Assembly: GCA_021155965.1 (NCBI GenBank)
Contig: JAJNBJ010000006.1
Location: 98,115 to 162,114, forward strand
Direction: 5' to 3'
Length of the DNA stretch: 64,000 nucleotides
Origin: Flavipsychrobacter sp.
GTDB taxonomy: Bacteria; Bacteroidota; Bacteroidia; Chitinophagales; Chitinophagaceae
Of the stretch, positions 52,427 through 61,582 are shown piece by piece (the first letter of the stretch is position 1; each line of letters opens with the position of its first letter). The position numbers were made by a program, and so were the translations under genes. The notes under the pieces are model-generated. The model was given only the letters and a program-made list of their open reading frames with translations. It searched no databases and had not been told where the DNA came from.

Positions 52427-52975
52427 TTATATTGATCGCGGTAACACCCTGTTTAGCATGCAAGGGTATTGCACATCGTTAATTGGGTCTTCATACGTCC
52501 ATCCTGGGTCGTTGTCTTCAGGTGTGCATTTATTCAGGTATATATGCCTGGCTACAATGTAGAAAGTATATGGCTGCCATACCCTGTTTACATCAAGATG
52601 CATATCTATTGCAAACACGGCACGGTCTCCTATTTCCACATCCGGGTACAGTGCTGCAAACTCTTCTGCCGGTGCCAGGCGCAGCAGGTCGTCGCCATCT
52701 ACGTTGGTATCCCGCCATTGCGCAGGCACGTTAAAGAACACCACCTGTTTAAAGACAAGGTCGAACTCACGGTAATAGATACGATCGAAGCTGCAGGATA
52801 TGACCAATGTGCCCCGTTTGAAAGAACGCACCCAAAACCCATCCCACATGCTGTGCAGCGGCAGGGTAGTGTTTATCTCTTGTACAAATTCGGGGTATGA
52901 ATGCACGGAATAAAGATATGCAAAGATGATTTTGCGAGTAGGGAAGTAATCTCGTGTAACACCAATATTTATCAA
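52427..52975 (-). CDS. Hypothetical protein
   Basis: 182 residues, cytoplasmic, with no signal or membrane helix. It reads HSYPEFVQEINTTLPLHSMWDGFWVRSFKRGTLVISCSFDRIYYREFDLVFKQVVFFNVP, a beta/alpha composition rich in Trp, Phe and Tyr, and later DNDPGWTYEDPINDV. I do not recognise a family. It lies between the DUF6600 gene and the restriction island, read leftward like both. Confidence 0.65.
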   Translation of the reverse strand: MINIGVTRDYFPTRKIIFAYLYSVHSYPEFVQEINTTLPLHSMWDGFWVRSFKRGTLVISCSFDRIYYREFDLVFKQVVFFNVPAQWRDTNVDGDDLLRLAPAEEFAALYPDVEIGDRAVFAIDMHLDVNRVWQPYTFYIVARHIYLNKCTPEDNDPGWTYEDPINDVQYPCMLNRVLPRSI

Positions 52976-53059
52976 CTAGGGATTACTTCTGTGTTTGCGA
53001 ATATTTTCGATGGCCTGTTCTAACGTGTGGGTTTTTCTTTGCCGGAAAGCATGTTATCC

Positions 53060-53140
53060 CTATTGCTTCGGCATATTCAGTGTTGTTTCGTCATAGGTTA
53101 CTCCTGAAGTTTCACCTTCTTTTATTGCTTCGTAATTCAT
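53060..53140 (-). CDS. Very short frame, possibly a remnant
   Basis: A 26-codon frame, MNYEAIKEGETSGVTYDETT and six more residues, starts just downstream of the Vsr gene. A second frame just beyond continues with TLEQAIENIRKHRS, so the two may be a decayed small gene. Nothing else supports it. Confidence 0.2.
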   Translation of the reverse strand: MNYEAIKEGETSGVTYDETTLNMPKQ

Positions 53141-53161
53141 AAAGCTAATTTATGTAAGGAT

Positions 53162-53617
53162 TTAAACTCCCTGATTAACAATATTTTTGATTTGCATAAT
53201 GCAGTTTGTAAGTTCTTTTTTTATTTGATGTTCCCAAAATCTTAAAACGGTATATCCCATTCTCTCTAATTCAAGATTGTTTTGTTTATCCCTTTGCATA
53301 TTTCGCTCAATTTTAGGGATCCAGAAATCCCTATTGGCTTTTATCTTTTTCTTTTTTATTTCCCATTCATAGCCATGCCAAAATTCCCCATCTACAAAAA
53401 TTACCAGTTTATGTTTTCTAATGACAATATCAGGGCAGCTGGGTAGTTCTTTTACATTTATCCGGTATCTGATCCCTTCTTTCCATAGTTCTTTTCTTAA
53501 CGATATTTCAGGTTTTGTTTCTTTACTCTTTATTTTGCTCATCAAAGCTGAGCGTTCTGGGGTTGTTTGATAACCCAATTCTGCTTTAAACCGGGGAACT
53601 TTGATTTTTTTACTCAT
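53162..53617 (-). CDS. vsr: Very short patch repair endonuclease
   Basis: 151 residues of the Vsr family, which nicks next to T:G mismatches made by deamination of 5-methylcytosine. The start MSKKIKVPRF is followed by ERSALMSKIKSKETKPEISLRKELWKEGIRYRINV, LPSCPDIVIRKHKLVIFVDGEFWHGYEW, and ANRDFWIPKIERNMQRDKQNNLELERMGYTVLRFWEHQIKKE, covering the core motifs. The Cys of the common GCFWH segment is Glu here. It belongs to the leftward restriction-modification set, 84 bp after the endonuclease gene. Confidence 0.93.
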   Translation of the reverse strand: MSKKIKVPRFKAELGYQTTPERSALMSKIKSKETKPEISLRKELWKEGIRYRINVKELPSCPDIVIRKHKLVIFVDGEFWHGYEWEIKKKKIKANRDFWIPKIERNMQRDKQNNLELERMGYTVLRFWEHQIKKELTNCIMQIKNIVNQGV

Positions 53618-53701
53618 TTTTATGGCTTATGCACCTCACCGAGATCGGCTAAGTGCAAATTAATCATGCCAAGATAATACTACAACTGGACTGGCAGGGA
53701 T

Positions 53702-54412
53702 TTATTCACCATAAGCAGTACTAAACAACTTTTTGAGCTTAGAACTATCTAATTTATTCTTGCCTATAATATCGTTGATTATCGACGGGAGTACATCAAA
53801 CAAATCCTCCAAACCACTATCGCTACCAGTTGCTAAGGTGTAAAAACTGGCACCGTCGATATGACGAATTTTGGAATTGGATTGACGTTTACTGCCTGTT
53901 TCGTTATCTGAAGGGGTAAACTCAACATCAAAGCGCTTGGGTTTAGGGGGGATTATTGTTACATAATATGCCGTATACCCTTTGTATTTGCTGTTCTTAT
54001 GCATTACGGCAGTATCAAGCGATTGATATAAACCGGCAAGTTTACCACCTGAGAGCGTATTGAATTTGTTTTTTACTTCTGCTATTATTTTCTTGTTAGT
54101 ATTTACAAGGTCTACTACGTTGCCCTTCCCCAGGTTTGTCCATCCGGCGCAGGCACTTAAAACATTTTGATGAAATTCACCAATAAAATTTTGTAACGTT
54201 TTTTGTGCCTGCCTGGCTTCTTCTGTTTTTACCCACACATCGTACGATACATCAAATCCGGACATTTCAAATATTGCAGAAAAAGGATCAACCACATTTT
54301 TACCGAATTTTTTAGAAGCATCTTCTTTTGCACTGCGTGCTACACCTAATAATTTATTTGTTTCAGCAATTAGTATATCGTCGCTTATCCAACTTAGCTT
54401 AGGCATATTCAA
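53702..54412 (-). CDS. Eco47II-family type II restriction endonuclease
   Basis: 236 residues. The family, named after Eco47II (GGNCC), is recognised by FGKNVVDPFSAIFEMSGFDVSYDVW, LSACAGWTNLGKGNVVDLVNTNKKIIAEVKNKFNT with the PD-(D/E)xK-type acidic/Lys cluster, YKGYTAYYVTIIPPKP, FTPSDNETGSKRQSNSKIRHIDGASFYTLATG. It should cut DNA lacking the partner methylation; the actual recognition site is not known from the sequence. The gene overlaps the methyltransferase gene by 14 bp, so the two are coupled. It is AT-rich, unlike the housekeeping genes. Confidence 0.9.
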   Translation of the reverse strand: MNMPKLSWISDDILIAETNKLLGVARSAKEDASKKFGKNVVDPFSAIFEMSGFDVSYDVWVKTEEARQAQKTLQNFIGEFHQNVLSACAGWTNLGKGNVVDLVNTNKKIIAEVKNKFNTLSGGKLAGLYQSLDTAVMHKNSKYKGYTAYYVTIIPPKPKRFDVEFTPSDNETGSKRQSNSKIRHIDGASFYTLATGSDSGLEDLFDVLPSIINDIIGKNKLDSSKLKKLFSTAYGE

Positions 54413-55499
54413 GTTTAAAGTTTTTCCTTAAAACATTATTTTCATAGCTGTCTAGAAACTTTATAATTGATTCGCCTATTGCTTTGGCCAGATTAACAGG
54501 GACTGCATTACCTATTTGTTTATATTGTTGAGCCATTGAGCCGGCAAATTCCCAGTTGTCGGGGAAAGTTTGGATACGTGCATATTCCCTTACAGTAAAT
54601 GGCCTGGTTTCATCAGGGTGGCATCTTTCTGTTTGTTTCTGTGCAGGGCTACATGTTAGGGTTAAGCATGGTTCGAGCCAACTTATCCGTCTTGCAATAC
54701 CTGTTTTGCCACCTCCAAGGAAAAAACTTTGCTGCATATATTCTTTTTGCAACTTTAGTGGTAAATCCCTCCAATATCCCCCAGGAGGGATAAGGTCTAA
54801 GATTTCTTTTTTTCTTTTTGGATAAACGACACCGATTGATTTTGGGACATTACAATCGTATAGCTTTCCTTTTTTTAAGGCATCCTTTAAAGTAGGTACC
54901 GAGTTGAGGTTAGGTTTCGGGTAAAGGAAATCTATATCGATGTCTTTTCGTATTCCTACAATAAAAAGGCGTTCCCTTTTTTGTGGAACATTATAATAAA
55001 TTGCTTTTAACACCTGCGGCTGCAAAACCCTGTATCCGATTTCATCTAAAATTGAAATCATGCCTTTTAAGGTTTTCCCACTATCGTGGCTTAATAAGCC
55101 CCGGACATTTTCCCCGACACAAATTAGTGGGTTTGTTTCTTGAACAACTCTTGCAAATTCATAAAATAAAGTTCCCCGGGCATCTTCAAGGCCTAATTTT
55201 TTCCCCGCATAACTAAATGCCTGGCAAGGAAACCCACCTACCACAACATCAAGTTTGCCATTTAAATTAGTAAAAGACACATTTCTTATGTCATTTTCTA
55301 TGACATTCCAATGTGGCCTGTTTTTTCTTAAAGTTGCCGCCGCCCATTTGTCAATTTCGTTCAACCCCAGACATTTCAACCCTGCTGCTTCCAAGCCTAG
55401 AGCCAATCCGCCAGCTCCTGCAAATAATTCTAAAACTGAGAATTCTTTCCTTGGTTGTTTCATATTTTGAGCAAAGTAATAATCATTTTCCTGAACCAT
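54399..55499 (-). CDS. DNA (cytosine-5) methyltransferase of a type II R-M system
   Basis: 366 residues from ATG 55499, which follows an A-rich leader; an inner ATG at 55463 and a longer frame from 55565 are alternatives. C5-methyltransferase motifs are: I, SVLELFAGAGGLALGLEAAG; IV with the catalytic Cys in VVGGFPCQAFSYAG (residue 92); VI, GENVRGLL; VIII, QKRERLFIVGI; and X, YKQIGNAVPVNLAKAIG. Between VIII and IX lies the target-recognition part. It protects DNA from the Eco47II-like nuclease. It is first in the leftward operon methyltransferase, endonuclease, Vsr. Confidence 0.94.
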   Translation of the reverse strand: MVQENDYYFAQNMKQPRKEFSVLELFAGAGGLALGLEAAGLKCLGLNEIDKWAAATLRKNRPHWNVIENDIRNVSFTNLNGKLDVVVGGFPCQAFSYAGKKLGLEDARGTLFYEFARVVQETNPLICVGENVRGLLSHDSGKTLKGMISILDEIGYRVLQPQVLKAIYYNVPQKRERLFIVGIRKDIDIDFLYPKPNLNSVPTLKDALKKGKLYDCNVPKSIGVVYPKRKKEILDLIPPGGYWRDLPLKLQKEYMQQSFFLGGGKTGIARRISWLEPCLTLTCSPAQKQTERCHPDETRPFTVREYARIQTFPDNWEFAGSMAQQYKQIGNAVPVNLAKAIGESIIKFLDSYENNVLRKNFKLEYA

Positions 55500-55641
55500 C
55501 TTTTTAGTTTTTAAGTTATTCACATTAAAATCGGAAAAAAAATTTGCATAAAGATATAAAAGCAAAACATTTATTCCAAATATTTTGACAAATAATCCAA
55601 TAAAATTGACAATAAATAAAAAAATAACCTACCTTTAGATA

Positions 55642-57114
55642 GTGAAACACCGGGAAGACTATTTCAGGAATTCAGTTGGGGCTAATAAAGAGCCGTGGGT
55701 CATGTATATTGACATGAACTGCTATTTCGCCAGTTGCGAGCAGCAGCGCCACCCGGAGCTGCGCGGCAAGCCGCTGGGTGTGCTCACCTACGATAGTCCT
55801 AATGCCGCGGTTATAGCTGCCTCCAAAGAGGCCAAGGAATTTGGAGTTAAGAGTGGTATGCGGTTGATGGACTGCAGGCAGATCTGCCCGCAAATGCTCA
55901 CTGTGCCCACCAGTCCCGCATGGTACCGGCAGATACATGTGGACATTATGGCTATCCTACACAAATACTGCGACGATGTGATACCCAAAAGCATAGACGA
56001 GGCGGTATGCAATTTCCACTCCTACAAATTCGTCTATAACGATCTCTCCGAGATAGCCAGGAAAATAAAGGCGGATATAAGCGCAAAATATGACTGGCTC
56101 ACCTGTAGTATAGGCATTGCACCAAGCACATTCCTTGCCAAGCTGGCTACCGGCAGGCAAAAAGTGGACGGCCTGGTGGTGATAACTGAAGATAACCTGG
56201 ATGAGCACCTTGCCAAAATGAAATTGACCGACCTCACCGGTATAGCCACTGCCAACGAGCGCCGCCTGCGTATGATCGGCATACAAACCCCGCTGGAGAT
56301 GCGGCACACATCACCCGCATTGCTGCGCAAGGCTTTTGGCGGCGTGGTGGGCGATTACTGGCACCGTCGCCTCAACTTCGGCGAGGTGGATATGTATAAT
56401 AAGGTGGAGAACCGCACCATGAGTGCCACCCGTACCATGAGCAGTCAGCAGAGCCGCGACCGGCAACAACTGGAGAGCATGCTCATATCGCTGTGTACGA
56501 GGCTGGAGCAGCGCATGGTGAAAGGCGGGTTGTTTTGCAAGGAAGTATATTTCTCAGCCCGCTACCGCGATGGAACACAATGGGAAACATCGGTAAAGCT
56601 TGCAGACCCATTGCAGGATGCCATGGAGATGCGCGCTTACATAAAAGAGCGCATAGCAGACTTTGAGCGCAGCCGCGGGCTGGAGACCATTTTTACCGAA
56701 AAAGTGACCAACCTCACAGTAGCCATACAGGGTTTTGTGAAGGATAATGTGATGCAGTATAGCTTGTTCGACAACCGCATAAAACGCGATGCTGTGCGCA
56801 AAGTGATGTACAAAATAAAAGAAGACTACGACCAGAAGAACCTTGTGCGCAAAGGTTGTGAACTGTTGAACCCCTTTGTAATGAAGGATGCAATAGGCTT
56901 CGGCTCTGTGCGGGACATGATGCTGAACAAAGAAGGAGGTGTGAAAAACAAACACCTGCTGGAAGAAGATGCCAAAGAAGGCGAGAAACGGGAGATCAAA
57001 ATAAAGAAAAAAGCCCCGCCACCACCAAAAGAGGAGGAGTGGTTTTGTGATATAAACAACGAGGAAACGGAAACATTTACCTCAGCATTAAAGAAAATGA
57101 AACACGCGAGTTAA
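55642..57114 (+). CDS. Y-family DNA polymerase (DinB/UmuC-like)
   Basis: 490 residues with a GTG start. Catalytic residues are D24 in VMYIDMNCYFASCEQ and D119-E120 in IPKSIDEAV; the second Asp of the usual DMD is Asn (N26). The finger and palm (AASKEAKEFGVKSGMRL, IAPSTFLAKLATGRQKVDG) and the little finger are present. At 372-376 it has QYSLF, a beta-clamp motif. A Lys/Pro-rich tail (KIKKKAPPPPKEEE) ends it. It performs translesion synthesis in damaged DNA. The radical SAM gene follows 66 bp downstream; it is divergent from the R-M island. Confidence 0.9.
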   Translation: MKHREDYFRNSVGANKEPWVMYIDMNCYFASCEQQRHPELRGKPLGVLTYDSPNAAVIAASKEAKEFGVKSGMRLMDCRQICPQMLTVPTSPAWYRQIHVDIMAILHKYCDDVIPKSIDEAVCNFHSYKFVYNDLSEIARKIKADISAKYDWLTCSIGIAPSTFLAKLATGRQKVDGLVVITEDNLDEHLAKMKLTDLTGIATANERRLRMIGIQTPLEMRHTSPALLRKAFGGVVGDYWHRRLNFGEVDMYNKVENRTMSATRTMSSQQSRDRQQLESMLISLCTRLEQRMVKGGLFCKEVYFSARYRDGTQWETSVKLADPLQDAMEMRAYIKERIADFERSRGLETIFTEKVTNLTVAIQGFVKDNVMQYSLFDNRIKRDAVRKVMYKIKEDYDQKNLVRKGCELLNPFVMKDAIGFGSVRDMMLNKEGGVKNKHLLEEDAKEGEKREIKIKKKAPPPPKEEEWFCDINNEETETFTSALKKMKHAS

Positions 57115-57180
57115 TTTGAAAATGTGAGGATTTGAAAATTTGAAAATGGATAAAAGTGACTTACGACTCACGACTAACAT
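57112..57180. repeat. Dispersed repeats between the polymerase and the radical SAM gene
   Basis: The gap contains three copies of ATTTGAAAAT-like units (57114-57150) and GACTTACGACTCACGACT (57158-57175), an inverted relative of the GTCGTAAGTCATAAGT family. Both repeat types look like dispersed intergenic elements. Confidence 0.5.
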
Positions 57181-58254
57181 ATGATCAACCAACAGGCAAA
57201 CGACAGGCACGAAAAAGGACGGGGAGCGCAGTACAACCCTAAGAATAAATTCCTGAAAGGGGAGTATGTGCAGGAGCACGTAGAAGCCATAGACGACTGG
57301 GAGCAGGAGAAACGTGAAACGGAATACATAGTTGATGACAGCCGAACACTGGTGAATACCGTTACCAGCCCCGATGTGGGGATGATGTACTCTGCCAACC
57401 CCTACCAGGGTTGCGAGCATGGGTGCATTTATTGCTATGCGCGCAACAGTCATGAGTACTGGGGCTACAGCGCGGGTGTGGATTTTGAGAGCCGCATTGT
57501 GGTGAAGAAAAATGCGCCTGCATTGCTGCGCAAGTTTTTTGATAACAAGAACTGGCAACCTGCTACCATATCGTTAAGCGGCAATACGGATTGCTACCAA
57601 CCCATAGAACGCAAGATGCGGATAACAAGGGCGCTGCTGGAGATATGCCTGGAGTACCGCAACCCGGTGGGTGTGCTCACCAAAAATGCTCTTGTGCTTC
57701 GCGACCTGGATATTATACAGGAACTGGCAAAGATGAATTTGATAAGAGTGTTCTCTTCCATCACATCGCTGGATGAAGACCTGAGAAAAGTAATGGAGCC
57801 AAGAACAGCATCATACCGCTCCCGTTTAAAAGTGGTGGAGACGTTGAGTAAGGCGGGCGTGCCCACCGGTATTATGAATGCGCCACTCATACCCGGCCTC
57901 AATGATATGCATATGCACGATGTGCTGAAAGCTGCCAGCGAGGCTGGAGCAAAATGGGCAGGCTATACTGTTGTTCGGCTGAATGGCGCCATAGGCGGCA
58001 TTTTCAAAGACTGGTTGTACAAAAGCTTCCCCGACAGGGCAGACAAAGTTTGGCACCAGATAAGCGAGTGCCATGAAGGTAAGGTGAACGACAGCCGCTG
58101 GGGCAACCGCATAGTGGGCGATGGCAAATTTGCAGAAGTGATAAAAACACAGTTTGAGATATACTGCCGCAAATTCCACCTGAACGAAGTGAACATGGAA
58201 ATGAACACCAAGGACTTCCGCCGGGTGAAGCATGGGCAGTTAAAGTTGTTTTAG
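57181..58254 (+). CDS. PA0069-family radical SAM protein
   Basis: 357 residues. The iron-sulfur motif is C78-x3-C82-x2-C85 in NPYQGCEHGCIYCYARN, and the spacing and the SPDVGMMYSANPY lead-in match the PA0069/Rv2578c group of radical SAM proteins, relatives of spore photoproduct lyase. Function is unestablished, with DNA repair suspected. The C-terminus is HGQLKLF, again a good beta-clamp motif. It follows the Y-family polymerase, a pairing that strengthens a link to DNA. The TPR gene converges and overlaps its end by four bases. Confidence 0.88.
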   Translation: MINQQANDRHEKGRGAQYNPKNKFLKGEYVQEHVEAIDDWEQEKRETEYIVDDSRTLVNTVTSPDVGMMYSANPYQGCEHGCIYCYARNSHEYWGYSAGVDFESRIVVKKNAPALLRKFFDNKNWQPATISLSGNTDCYQPIERKMRITRALLEICLEYRNPVGVLTKNALVLRDLDIIQELAKMNLIRVFSSITSLDEDLRKVMEPRTASYRSRLKVVETLSKAGVPTGIMNAPLIPGLNDMHMHDVLKAASEAGAKWAGYTVVRLNGAIGGIFKDWLYKSFPDRADKVWHQISECHEGKVNDSRWGNRIVGDGKFAEVIKTQFEIYCRKFHLNEVNMEMNTKDFRRVKHGQLKLF

Positions 58255-60125
58255 TTCTTTAAGGTATCGTGGCTTAATTTGCCGGCATCCGGTAATTTAA
58301 AGCGTGGGTAATATTGCCTGGTTATTTCCTGGTACTTTAATGCAGAGTCTTGCTGCCCTGCAAAGTTATAAGCGAATGCCAGGTTGCCATAAACCCTTGT
58401 GTTCGCAGGCATATGCGCAATAGCCAGGTGCAGGTACTTTATGGACGAGTCAAATTGGTTGAGGTACAAATAACAGGCCCCTATATTGGCGTATTGTTCC
58501 ACATAGCCGGGCATTATTTCAATTGCCTTCCTGAAGCAGAATAAGGCCTTGCCGTATTGCTGTGCGGCAAAGAAGGCGGTTCCCAGGCTGGTAATAGCGG
58601 GCACGTTCAGGGAGTCGATGTCAAGAGCTGCTATTGCGTGTATCCTTGCAGAGTCGGGTATGTTCTTTTGGGTGTAGGCATAGCTTAATTGCGCATGTGC
58701 GTTTGCATGGCCCGGGAGTAAGGACACTGCCCTGCTAAGGTACATAGCGGCATCGTCCACTATGCGTTTCTTTACGATTGGGTCTGCTTCTTTATTCAGG
58801 GCGGTAGTGATCAGCGAGTTGCCGGCATTGTAGCACAGCCATCCGTTGTCCGGGGCTTTGTGTATATCGGTTGTGTAAAGAGTAAGGTTGTCTTTCCACT
58901 CCGCATTGCGGGAGAAAGTTAAATACCCAAATACCAGTACTGCCGGTAGCATAACGCAAAGCACAACAGGTTTTAGCAGGGAAGAATAGTCATCTTTGTT
59001 TTCCGGCTTAATGAGCCATTTATTTATTGACACGGCAGCTACCACGCAAAAACCAACCGATGGAAAAAACAGGAACCGCTCGGCAAACTGGGAATATACC
59101 AGGAATGGGATGTTTGAAAATAAAGCAATAGTTGCCAGGAAAAACAATATGCCAAACGTCAAGGGGTCTTTCTGTTTCTTCGCCAGGTTACGGATACAAA
59201 AGGCTGCAAGTGCGATGTAGACCGCAAGCGAAAGCAATACATATACATTGCCAAAGCCCGTGAAAGGAATTGTATTGTAACTGTAATCGCATATAAGCGG
59301 ATATGGAATGAGCAATAACAGTATGTACTTACCAAGCCCATACAATGCAGTAGCTATTCGTGTGGCAAGATCGGGGGCTGCAACAAGCGGGTTAGACATA
59401 AAAACAACGTCGGTGGCATGTTCGCTATTCAGCACAGATGTTCTGGCAATAAAAAACAGGATGATCGCTGACAAAGAAGCCACCGTAATGTAGGTGCTGC
59501 GTCTTTTTTGCTCATTGGCATAAAAGAAGCAAATGAGCGGAATAAGAACAGCGAACGTGATAACGGTCTCTTTTGACAGCAGTGAGAGCAGAAACAGGAG
59601 TGTACCGCTAACCAATGAGGTTACTTTGCCTCGTTCCTGGTAGTTTATAAATGTATTCAGCGCGCAGAAGGCAAAGAAAAAGCAAAGTAGCTCGTCCCGG
59701 CTTTTGATATTCGCTACAACCTCCGCATGGATGGGGTGGATGGCGAAAAGCAGGGCGGCGGTGAATGCAAGTATATTTTTTTTAAACAGCTTTCTTAAGA
59801 AAAGAAATAATACAACAACGCAACAGGCAAAGAAGAGTATGTTAAACAAATGCCCTATGAGCGGGTTATTGCCCCAAAACTGGTGCTCAACAGCAAAAAT
59901 GATCATGGGGATCGGGCGGTAGGTATCATTTTCCACTGGACCATACCCTTTAAGGCGGGGCGTGACCAGCAATTCAGGTATGGCGCTTATGCCTTTAGCT
60001 ACCAGTTTGTTGTTGACAATAACCTGCCCGTCGTCCATTACATAGTCGTTCTGGAGGGTATTTGCGTATAAGATCACTGACAGAATGGCCAGTATAGATG
60101 AATATTTTAGTTTTTCTGAAAGCAT
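58251..60125 (-). CDS. Multi-TM TPR protein, O-mannosyltransferase-like
   Basis: 624 residues with about ten helices in the first two thirds (residues 1-400) and TPR repeats in the last third (LLPGHANAHAQLSYAYTQKNIPDSARIHAIAAL, QQYGKALFCFRKAIEIMPGYVEQYANIGACYLYLNQFDSSIKYLHLA). The first loop contains NDYVMDDGQVIVNN, the acidic motif seen in GT-C O-glycosyltransferases such as the TMTC-type proteins. The glycosyl donor and substrate are not known. It overlaps the convergent radical SAM gene by four bases. Confidence 0.85.
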   Translation of the reverse strand: MLSEKLKYSSILAILSVILYANTLQNDYVMDDGQVIVNNKLVAKGISAIPELLVTPRLKGYGPVENDTYRPIPMIIFAVEHQFWGNNPLIGHLFNILFFACCVVVLFLFLRKLFKKNILAFTAALLFAIHPIHAEVVANIKSRDELLCFFFAFCALNTFINYQERGKVTSLVSGTLLFLLSLLSKETVITFAVLIPLICFFYANEQKRRSTYITVASLSAIILFFIARTSVLNSEHATDVVFMSNPLVAAPDLATRIATALYGLGKYILLLLIPYPLICDYSYNTIPFTGFGNVYVLLSLAVYIALAAFCIRNLAKKQKDPLTFGILFFLATIALFSNIPFLVYSQFAERFLFFPSVGFCVVAAVSINKWLIKPENKDDYSSLLKPVVLCVMLPAVLVFGYLTFSRNAEWKDNLTLYTTDIHKAPDNGWLCYNAGNSLITTALNKEADPIVKKRIVDDAAMYLSRAVSLLPGHANAHAQLSYAYTQKNIPDSARIHAIAALDIDSLNVPAITSLGTAFFAAQQYGKALFCFRKAIEIMPGYVEQYANIGACYLYLNQFDSSIKYLHLAIAHMPANTRVYGNLAFAYNFAGQQDSALKYQEITRQYYPRFKLPDAGKLSHDTLKN

Positions 60126-60206
60126 TTAATCTTTTAAAAAATAGTTTGTGGCGATAAAAATAGTGATGTTTTTTTTAATAGATATTTAAGTCCTTTTTAG
60201 TTTGAT

Positions 60207-60214
60207 TACTTTTG
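60207..60214 (+). promoter_or_regulatory. -7 box of the ligase gene
   Basis: TACTTTTG fits TAnnTTTG and lies eight bp before the start codon at 60222. No clear -33 box. Confidence 0.4.
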
Positions 60215-60221
60215 ATGCCTT

Positions 60222-61517
60222 ATGCAGTTCAATCCGAAAATAGCTTTTGAACCGATACATGCGCAGAACGCTTACCAGAATGTGGCATTGAAGCAGCAGC
60301 TTGAATATTTGCAGCATAGTTCGCCTTATTATAAGAAGCTGTTTGCACAGCATCATATCAACATTCACAACATAAAGTCATTGGAGGACCTTAAGTTTAT
60401 ACCTACTACTTCCAAAAGCGATATGCAGGAGCACAACTGGGAATTTCTTTGTGTGCCTGATACACAGATAAAAGAATATACCGCCACATCGGGCACTATG
60501 GGTAAGCCGGTTACAATTGCGCTTACCGAGAACGACCTGCAGCGGCTGGCATATAACGAACAACAGTCTTTTCTATGTGCCGATGGGAAAGCAAGTGATA
60601 TATACCAACTGATGCTTACGCTCGACCGGCAATTTATGGCGGGAATGGCGTATTACATGGGTATAAGGCAACTTGGGGCGGCGCTTGTGCGCAGCGGCCC
60701 CGGGCTGCCTGCTATGCAATGGGATATTATCAGCCGATTGCAGGCCAATAGTATAGTAGCTGTACCATCCTTCATACTGAAACTGATCGAGTGGGCGCAC
60801 GAGCATAAGATAGACCTGAAACATGCGCCCGTACAAAAGGCTGTTTGCATAGGCGAGAGCCTGAGAGGCGCAGATTTTGAACTGAATGCGCTGGGGCAAC
60901 AGATATACAATGAATGGCCGCTGAAACTGTATTCAACCTATGCATCTACCGAGATGCAGACAGCGTTCACTGAATGTAATACAGGCATGGGCGGCCACCA
61001 ACAGCCCGATCTTATTATAGTAGAGATACTTAACGAACATGGAGATGCATTACCGGCAGGGGAGTATGGCGAAGTAACTATTACCACACTTGGGGTAGAG
61101 GGAATGCCCTTGCTGCGCTACCGGACAGGTGATATATGCGCCTATTACGAATCGCATTGCAGTTGCGGGCGGCATTCGCGCAGGCTGAGCCCCGTGCTTG
61201 GGCGCAGGCAGCAAATGATAAAATATAAAGGAACAACATTATATCCCCCGGCAATATTTGATATTCTTAACCATATACCTTTTATCAAAGAGTATGTTGT
61301 GGAAGTATTCACCAATGAGCTGCAACTGGATGAGTTAAGGCTGCACCTGAACACGCCATTGCCTGTTGATGAGTGCGAGAATAAGCTACGCCCGGTACTG
61401 CAATCGCGGTTACGGGTTATGCCGTTGTTGCAGTTCCATTCTGCGGTTACCATCCAGCAAATGCAGTTCCCTGCCAACAGCCGGAAGCAAGTGAAGTTCA
61501 TAGACAACCGGGAGTAG
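60222..61517 (+). CDS. PaaK-like AMP-forming ligase
   Basis: 431 residues of the phenylacetate-CoA ligase branch of the ANL family. The phosphate loop is TATSGTMGKPVTIAL (about 88-102); the family motifs LYSTYASTEMQTAFTECN and EGMPLLRYRTGDICAYYESHCSCGRHSRRL (the latter with three Cys/His as in zinc-binding members) and the C-terminal domain start GRRQQMIKYKGTTLYP are visible. It activates a carboxylic acid as acyl-AMP, and probably transfers it to CoA. Its acid is not known. It begins a rightward set with DedA and MFS genes. Confidence 0.86.
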   Translation: MQFNPKIAFEPIHAQNAYQNVALKQQLEYLQHSSPYYKKLFAQHHINIHNIKSLEDLKFIPTTSKSDMQEHNWEFLCVPDTQIKEYTATSGTMGKPVTIALTENDLQRLAYNEQQSFLCADGKASDIYQLMLTLDRQFMAGMAYYMGIRQLGAALVRSGPGLPAMQWDIISRLQANSIVAVPSFILKLIEWAHEHKIDLKHAPVQKAVCIGESLRGADFELNALGQQIYNEWPLKLYSTYASTEMQTAFTECNTGMGGHQQPDLIIVEILNEHGDALPAGEYGEVTITTLGVEGMPLLRYRTGDICAYYESHCSCGRHSRRLSPVLGRRQQMIKYKGTTLYPPAIFDILNHIPFIKEYVVEVFTNELQLDELRLHLNTPLPVDECENKLRPVLQSRLRVMPLLQFHSAVTIQQMQFPANSRKQVKFIDNRE

Positions 61518-61582
61518 CAGCACTGCGGGTACATCAGGAGTCCCCTTTTTTTTGTATTTTCACCGCTCAAGTTTGAAATATA

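Noticed and set aside
54670..54690. tRNA T-loop-like GGTTCGAGCC
   Set aside because: It lies in the methyltransferase coding sequence and no cloverleaf surrounds it; no tRNA was found in the window.
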